NCBI GenBank assembly: GCA_947359465.1
Contig: OX375873.1
Coordinates: 43,000,437-43,064,436 of the forward strand
Direction: 5' to 3'
DNA from: Metellina segmentata
Lineage: Eukaryota > Arthropoda > Arachnida > Araneae > Tetragnathidae
DNA length: 64,000 nucleotides
Below the pieces are notes generated by a model, which was given only the letters and a program-made list of their open reading frames with translations, did no database searches and was not told the DNA's origin. The translations under genes and the position numbers were made by a program. Shown one piece after another: positions 22,599 to 31,000 of the stretch (positions are counted from its first letter, which is position 1; every line of letters begins with the position of its first letter).

Positions 22599-24391
22599 TT
22601 TAACTTAAAAAAAATATATATATTAAAAGTACATTTAAGCATTTCTGAGAATAATAATTCAAACAATTTCAGAATTTTAAGAAAGCAAATATATTTTCAA
22701 ATAAAACCAAGATTTTCAAGAAAATTAAACACATGCCTACCAATTTCTAAACAAAACAATCAGATCACTTTTTGCATGAAAGACTAGGAGTTCCTGCACA
22801 GCCAGTAGTAGAACCCAAATATGAATATCTATGCTTTGAAACATTTTGGGTTTGATGCACAGCCCAGAAACCCCTCTAAATTGTTCTCTCTGGTGTGCTA
22901 CTTGGGGGTTTAACACGCATAAAAAGTGCATTTAAACAATTGTATGCAATGCTATCAGAATGACCTATTAAAAAGTTTATCAGCAAACTTGCCATGCTCT
23001 GAAACATCTTTAGTAGCGCATTCCCATTTCAATGACTAACTTTATTATTCAATAAACATTTCAAAAATTAACATAGCCGAGTCCAGAATTAGAGTGGGAT
23101 CTCAAATCTCCAAAAACATAAAATAATTCTTGTGATTAGAGCCAAAAAAAAAAAAATTTCTTTGACCTTAAGAAAAATACAAAATTCCCTGTAATAGAAA
23201 ACACTTGATGACGTTTTGCTGAATCCCTTTTAATGCCTCTTCTTTGACATGGAAAGGGATTCATTTTAGAAAAAATAAGAATTTGTTGATTCAAACAAAG
23301 TAAACAAGATTCATATTATGTTTTGAAAATTTGAGAGGGAAGGAAAATGAAACTGAATTTTCTTTGAAACGTAAAAAATAAAACAAACTACCTTTCAATT
23401 TAGAAAATTTTAAACTTGCACAGGCAAGGAATTAATTAAACACCTAACACATTTTATTTTCAAAGTTTTGAAACTTCCATTGATTAGTTTCCGTTAAAGC
23501 TTAGTATTTTTGAGAAATAAAACATTTTGTTCTATGAATTTCTTCCTTGAAAAAAATTGCAACAAGAGCGTTGCTATCAAACATTACATATAGTAAAGCT
23601 GTACCCCCACCAAAGACAAGGAGTACTCTACTCGTGTGGTTTGGAAGCAATGCTCTATTTATACTCCTAACATGACAGTTCAGTGAGCACTGCTGGGTTA
23701 GGGATGTGGAATCCCTTTGATATATTCATCATTTGTATTTCATACTCTGGTTTACATCTTGTTTTCTTCATTCCTTCACAATGTTGCAATTTCCACAAAT
23801 AATAGTATGGTATTTCAAAGTCTGCCGATTAAAACAGTAACTATGCTCAAATTAAATATGTTGATGCTAAACTTTAGTTTTCCCTACAGTCTATTAAGTG
23901 AAATAATAATAGTTAATACTGAAACTTCACAGAATGTGACAGATAGAAATAACTTTGTCTATGTACAAGATATTGAATCATTTGATAAGCAGACAAAACA
24001 AAAAAGAAAAGTGACAAATGTTAAGGAAAGTTGGGATAGAAAACTCTTCAAGAGTAAGGCTCAACTTATATGTGCAGAAATAAAAAATTAGCAGGTGTTT
24101 TAAGAGAAAAATACATATAGCGTAGTGCAGAACCGACGGTTAATTCTCGGCACGTTTTGCTGCCGATAAAAATATAAATGAACTCAAAATTTAACATTGA
24201 AAAATCCAAGTTGTGTACTTTTTAAAAATGAAAAATTATTAAACAATGTGCTATTATTACATCTCCTTAACCCTGAATTCAAATTGAAACTTGTACAACC
24301 GGTTTCGCTTTTCTACCAACAAATTAGCGAAAAAAATATCATAAGTAAGTCAATGTCATGAGATATAATAAAAGGCATCAATTCGACTTAC
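22599..24391 (-). other. Probable first (5' UTR) intron of UBC9
   Basis: Bounded by a TTTTTAAG acceptor just upstream of the UBC9 ATG and a GTAAGT donor (minus strand) at 24391-24386. A 124-codon plus-strand ORF at 23717-24091 resembles no protein and I do not count it. Confidence 0.5.
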
Positions 24392-24480
24392 CTTTAAATT
24401 AAGAAGCCAAAATCTTTTATTTCCCGCCAACAATAACTTGGGTTTGTAGCAGCGCCCAGACAACGACGAAATGAAAGATT
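24392..24480 (-). other. UBE2I: Presumed UBC9 non-coding first exon
   Basis: On the minus strand the sequence ending AATTTAAAG lies before a consensus GTAAGT donor, and a matching acceptor is just before the UBC9 start codon. The 5' limit is a guess. Confidence 0.45.
24420..24430 (-). promoter_or_regulatory. E2F-like site
   Basis: TTGGCGGGAAA on the minus strand (TTTCCCGCCAA on plus) fits the E2F/DP consensus TTTSSCGC. It lies in the presumed UBC9 leader, about 400 bp from the ALYREF start. Function is inferred from the motif only. Confidence 0.4.
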
Positions 24481-24834
24481 AATAAATCTAGCGGTCCCAA
24501 CGATGCCAGATTCATTATTATAAATATAATATAATTTCAATGAAATACAATCATCATAAATATATTTTTCAGTAACTGAAATCTTAAATTTTCTTCCGAA
24601 ATTTCAAACAAAAATCTCCAATGACATTGTTGTATAGTACAAATTATTTTATATATAAGAGAATGAGAGGAACCATTTTTTTTTATTTTTGCAGTTTTTA
24701 ATGGCAATACCTTGAAAGTGGAAAGTCGAAGAAGTTGAATTGAAATTTCTTCTAAAATTTCTTTCCATTGTTGCGGTTAGTGAAACGAAAGAATACGTGT
24801 TTCAAATTTTAGTTAACGTGATCAATACTCAAAT
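24481..24834. promoter_or_regulatory. Shared bidirectional promoter region of UBC9 and ALYREF
   Basis: About 350 bp between the presumed UBC9 leader (minus) and the ALYREF ATG (plus). It must hold both start regions and the ALYREF 5' UTR. I recognise no TATA box at a credible distance. Confidence 0.5.
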
Positions 24835-25035
24835 ATGGCTGAAAACATGGACGTCGATATGAGCTTAGATGACTTGATCAAGAAACACCGTGGAAAATTT
24901 AGCAATTTCCGAACCCGAGGTGGTCGTGGAATGAGAGGACGCCGTGGTCGTGGTAATTTAAGAGGTTTCGGAACTCCAAGAGGTGGTGCACGCCAAGCAA
25001 TTGACAGAAGGAAATTTACATTTATATCACCCAGG
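24835..25035 (+). CDS. ALYREF: ALYREF coding exon 1
   Basis: Residues 1-67: UAP56-binding motif then an RG-rich stretch ([18 protein letters not shown]). Ends SPR in phase 0 before GTATAT. Confidence 0.96.
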
Positions 25036-28000
25036 GTATATATACTAGATTTAATATAATTCCTCGCAGTTTATGCTTCCTGTTGACCTTGCATCTGCTT
25101 ACTTCAATGAATAAATACTGGCTTTAAACCATACACCAACATATTATTGCCTGTTATAAACTGTGAGCATATATCTTGCTTCATAATAAATTTTCTGTCT
25201 TTTTTAACTCGGCAAGGTGAAAATCTAGTGTTTCTATTTCTCATATTTGATTTATGGTAAAGTTTTTGCAATATCTATAGCATGACTAGAACTGTTTTTA
25301 AAAATAAATTTACAAAACAAATAGTTCGGTTTTGGCAATGTATTCTATTTTTCCTCATTATAAAATGTAACATTTTTCAACAAGAAAAGTGGTTGTGTGA
25401 ATGTTTGTGAGATTAAGCCTCAAAATTGGATATGTATTAATGTATTTTCTCTTGATCTTTAGGGCTCTTTCAAGCCAAGAGCCAGAGCAACCTTTTTGAC
25501 TACTAACAGAATCAGACGAGGAGGTGCAAATACTGCCCTTAGTAGTCCAGCAAAGCTTTTGATCTCTAATTTAGATTATGGTGTGTCTGATTCTGATATA
25601 AAGGTTTGTTATTTGCTTATTATACATTTATTAATTGTTTTGTTATTTGGTGTTTGTAAACCCATAAAAATATCAATCAATTATGGATAAAGAAAACATT
25701 GAAACCAGGGTGGAGTGGTAGCAAACGGGACAGTCTTTTTTTTCTCGCCAAAGTGGTAACCCTCCATTTTGGTTTATTTTAAGGCAACCCTATTAAGAAG
25801 ATTAGGATTAAAAACGTTATCTGATTGGAATAAAATCGTGTTTTGCAGTGAAATTAAACGTGCTGTGATTGGTTTAGAATTTTTTTCTCGTTTAACGATA
25901 AGAGATAACGACGCTTAATCCGCCACTCTGTTTTTTATCGTTTCACCGTGGTGTGTGTTTTATCGTTCCTCGTGCATTTTCCGTCTTTTTTTGGTGTTTT
26001 GCTTCTTTTCAAGTTGAGAATGAGCCTTGTTGCTATGAATATCTTTGCTTCGGTAGGGAGATCTTCCCGAAGATTAAATGCGTCCATTGGCAGGGCTATA
26101 TTTCTTTTAAATAATGGAGTAGAATATCCGAGATCAAAAAGCTTGACAATGATTCGGATTTTGAGGATGCTCGTGGATCACCAGCGGAATGTGCAGCGTA
26201 TTGCCGATAGAATGATAGATTCAAGGAGTTTGGTACTCTTCCCGCCACTAATGTCGGCAGTCGCAAATTTGCAGATATACTTGCTGCCGCTACACACGGT
26301 CACATTGAGACCGTTGAGAGAAATTATCCGGGCATCTTCCTCCATTATAAGACGCATATACTCTTCGTGCATCGAATTTTCTAGCCCTCGTCCAAGAAAT
26401 TAACGAAATTACAAAATGAGGGTAAGTTTCATTTTTTTATACCATTTCGCAAAAAATTACTATCAAATCCATTGATGCAAAGGTTCGCAGTGTGAATTTT
26501 GCAACATGGACACTGTGCCATCTTGTTATACCATTCCGCAAAACATTACTATCAAATGCATAGAAATTACTGTCAAATCCATTTATGCAAAGGTTCACAG
26601 TGTGAATTTTGCTACATGGACACCGTGCCATCTTGTTATGGCGACAAGGCATCTTGTTATACCATTTCGCAAAAAATTAAATATAAATTACTGTAAAATC
26701 CATTTATGCAAATGTTCACAGTGTGAATTTTGCTACATGGACACCGCGCCTTCTTGTTATTGCGATTTCCGCCATCTTGGTTTGGCGCTACAGTCCCGTT
26801 TGCGACCACTCCACCGAAACCAGTTGACTTGGCTTTCACCCACCAAATGTATTGCAATAAAATGTTTGGTACCATGTTGAACTGGCATGTACTAGACAAC
26901 ATTCATTATTTTTTTTCCAATAAATTAAATTAGGTTTTTCATTTTTTTTAATCATTGCAGAAAAGTGCACGTTTCTTACAATGTAAAACATTTGTGTGTC
27001 AGTTAGTCCCAAGGGTGCGAAATATCTTGATTTTTAATCACATTTGTGTGATTTAAATTATTTGCCCCTCTAAGTGAAAACTTGTTAGACCTGTAAATCA
27101 TGTATTTCCTTGGTAGTATTGATAAATGGGTAATGTTAAATGACGATGTAGGAAATATATCATGGCAATTGTTTACAAGGTTATAATAATTTAAATTGTT
27201 CCTGGTTCTTTTGAGTTCTATTTTATGATCAATCTAGTATTTTAAATCCTACTACTCTATTTTAATTTTGTATTTAAAATCCTGAATTAAAATAGAGATT
27301 ATATTAGGTTAACAAACTTTTGTACAATAAACGTTACTTGAAAGTCAGAATTTAAGTTGTGATCTTTTATGTAAAAATCACTTGATTTAAATCAGCATTC
27401 TTTGGTTTGCATTGTTGAATTTGAGAAATAGAATCTAAAAAGTAACCATATATATGTTTATTTTGATACAAAAAGTTTGTTGTAGTGTAGTCCACACACA
27501 CACACAACTCTGCCTAGTTTGCATTTGAATCGCTTGATTTTTATTGATTCTCAAATAGAGATCAGATTAAAAATAAACACACACACAGCATTTCCACAAG
27601 TGTTTGTGTCTTTAGCATGCATTCTGGATTCAAGTTTATCATTCAGAATCGCAGTGACTTGGTGGTTACGTCCACTACACTAGCAACATGCGAGTTGTAG
27701 GTGTTGTGCCAGTTTGTTTCTCCTTGGGTATATATTTTTCTCATGTATCAAAAATGACTTGTGTGTGTCAATTTACTTGATGTCAGGTGCAGCTTGACCA
27801 AATATGGCTCTTGCGCTAAGCACAACCAAGTTTATTTGGTCGCAACCTTCATATAATGATGCTAATAATCTCTTCTGATGATTGGCCCCACATTGCATTA
27901 CTTTGCTTTTGACCGCTCTTCCCCTTGGCAAGTTATGTGATCTTTCTAGAATTGGATATCCTAAAGCCATTTGCTTTCACACTTTTAAAACACTGCCTGA

Positions 28001-31000
28001 AGGTAAATTTGTTAGACAAATGCTCAAACAATGACTTTCTTGTAGCATTCCCATATTTTAACTATTTCAGATTAAAATTTAGTTGCAATATATGTAGAAT
28101 TCTTCCCAAAAAAAAAATCGACAATTTATTTTAAATTTTTGTAGAATAGCATTCTGCATTAAATTCACTTTTTCATTGAAATTTGATACCAGATATCTAT
28201 CAAATGCAAAGGTGATATATTTCCTCTAGAGGCAAACTATTGGGTATTCCAGATGTCTCCTTTGAAATAGGAGAAACTCATAGATTTTGTTTCCATAAAA
28301 TATAGGACCATTTTAAAGCTACCATACCACCATAGCTACTTTTGTATTCATAGAAAGAATATTTTCAACAAATTAACTTATAGCTTTACACACTTGACAA
28401 GTTGGATAACAAAAATGCAGGGAACAAAGACATCACTTTGCAGTGGATCTCATGCACTGTTAAATGGTGGATAAGTTGGCTTTTTTCTTTACTGCAGCAG
28501 ACCCAGTTCCTTTGTCTACAAAGTTTGCCAATTTTTGCATAATTGCTGCCTGTTTACTATAATTATCATAATCAGTTTAAACTGTATTGCCAGAAAAACT
28601 GATACAGGCTAGCATGCAAGTCGATGCAGTCAGCTGTGCTTATATAAAACAAAGGCAGATAGGTAAGCTGTTAGATTGGTTTTGCTGATACAAAGGCAAG
28701 TTATTATGGTTTAAGTGACGTAACGTGGCTTAGTTGGCGCTTATGAGATTTTAATTTCCAAGGTAGCATGTGAGTATTGCAAGAGTCTGCCATAAATATA
28801 AAGAATCCAGAGAAACACCAAATCTCTGACAGATGTGCAGGCGGAAAAAGATGCTGATGGAACGGGACAATCGATGGCTCAGCAGAATTGTTTTGCAAGA
28901 TAGACCTTCAACACTGCCTCAAATTGCTACAGATTTCTATGTTGGGGCATCAACAAATGTCAGCATACGAACTGTGCAATGGTCTAGGATATGGTTATTT
29001 GGGGTCAAAGGCCCAGTCCAGTACCCTAAATGACTGTTGGGCACAAAGCTATGCACCTTGTCTGGGCTCGCCATTGGACTCTTGAAGACTGGGAAAATGT
29101 TGCCTGGCCTGACGAGTCTTGTATTGGGCTGATAACTGTACAACTGGGGAGAAAACCCTTTAAAGCCATGGACCATACTTGCCAACAAGCTGGTGGTGGT
29201 ATGGGGCTTGTGTAGTTCGCATGATTTGGGACCCTTGGTACATCTAGAGACGACCTTGACATGTGTGCATTCTGATGGGCTTGGACAATTCCAGCAGAAC
29301 AACACGACACCACACACATCGAAAAAGTTGCTACCAAGTGGCTCCAGAAATACTCAGTCCTCCGTTGGTGACAAAGTTCTCATGACATGAACATTATTGA
29401 GCATATCTGGGATGCCTTTCAGTGGGCTGTACAGCATAGATCTCCACCACCTTGCATCCCTTGGCAATTGTTGGCTGCCCTGAAAGATTCATAGTGGACT
29501 TTGCCTCCAGGAAAACTTTTGCACATTAGTGGTGTCCATGCCACGTCGTGCTGCTGCACTTCTGCATGCTCAGGGTGAACCTACATGATATTAGATGGGT
29601 GTACCAGTTTTTCTGGCACTTCAGTTTATAAGCAACATATTTGTTTTAAAATAGATATTTCTCAAAAACAGCTGAGCATTGCATTCTGTCCATTTGGTCT
29701 TTTTTATAGAATTATCCCACAAACAAAAGTTTACAATTCGTCGAACTCCACGTTTATGCTTTTCAATTCTAGATACATTAAGGAATTTAAATTGTTTGAG
29801 GCTGATCATTTTTATATGTATTATATTATGTGTCAACACTTTTATGATTGCGTCTTTTATTATTTTTAGGAGTTATTTGGTGATTTTGGAAATATTCGAA
29901 AGGCAGTTGTACATTACGACCAGTCAGGTCGATCACTGGGTACTGCTGATATTGTATTTGAAAATCGCGGAGATGCTATCCGTGCTTTGAAGAAATATAA
30001 TGGAGTTCCACTTGATGGTGAGACTTACTGTCAGAAAGAGGTTGTATTTTTCTGTCAATTTTTTATTGTCTAAAACAAAACGTCTATAAATTTGAAGAAA
30101 TTGGTGTTGCACTAACTTGCCTGTCATACTGATAAATTGAGGTAAGAAGTATCTATTTTTCAATGTGGTGAAAGCGGTAATTTTATGTGATTGTTTTGTT
30201 TTATGCCAAATGAGATATTTCATATGGGGTTATTAAATTTTTTTACAGGTACAGAAATGGTCCTTCTAAGGCCTATTTATTTTTCATTAGTATAAAATCT
30301 TGAAAGTAAAAAAATCTTAGATGTCGTAGACTTTAGGGTACAAAACACAATGTTTTGGTGATGTGAAAAGTGTTAAACTGTTGATTCAAAAGAGTGCAAG
30401 TTCGCCAAAGTGCTTTGTTTGGCACTTGATGTGTTTTTGGAAGTCTTAAGCCAAAAGGTGCAATAAAAATTGAGCTATAAGTTCAATTTTTAAATCCAAC
30501 TGTATAACTTCATTCCAAACAAAATACAGAGTATTTCCAATTGTACATAATGTACAATTTTTAAAGATTTGCAGTCTTTTGAGATTTAAGAGAGCACACA
30601 TGGATAGTCATATTTCGGGACGTTATGTGAGGCAATCCACACTAATAAGGGCTTTGTAGATAAGTAATTCGTTTTCAAGAACTTGGCTCTTGCTAGCTAT
30701 GAGCTGAAAAGTCTGCTTTTGGCTTTAGTCACAGCCTTTCTTTTAGATAATCAGGTAATTGAAGGATATTCTCTGTGATTTATTTTTAAACCTCCATAAG
30801 TTCAACTGTATAGTTATCCTTAACTCTATTACCATGACACTTTTGAATCATTTTTTTTTACCCCCTAATGGCGGGCACATATGAACCTAATCATTGGCTA
30901 CCACAAGGCTGGAAGTGATGGCCACTTGTGAAGGAGCATCCAGTGGAAAGACCATCATTGCCCCTAACAAAGGACTGCACAATTTACATCCATGCCCTGA

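Larger units (their letters stand above)
25709..26815 (+). mobile_element. Merlin-like element, copy 1, carrying a Rep-like gene fragment
   Basis: Terminal repeats GGTGGAGTGGTAGCAAACGG / rc of TTTGCGACCACTCCACC and an exact 8-bp TSD GAAACCAG (25701-25708, 26816-26823) define it. The first ~245 bp and the last ~370 bp match the copy at 48961-49739, which carries a Merlin-type transposase fragment. GG-starting ends with 8-bp TSDs fit Merlin. The centre is different: a Rep-like frame at 25989-26384. It lies in ALYREF intron 2. Confidence 0.92.
26824..29869 (+). other. ALYREF intron 2, 3' part
   Basis: Intron sequence holding the dispersed repeat at 27690-27830 (with short CA runs nearby) and a Tc1-like element at 28580-29626. 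Nothing else recognised. Confidence 0.7.

Noticed and set aside
23717..24091. 124-codon plus-strand ORF upstream of ALYREF
   Set aside because: Lies in the presumed UBC9 5' intron, is AT-driven in composition and matches no family I know.
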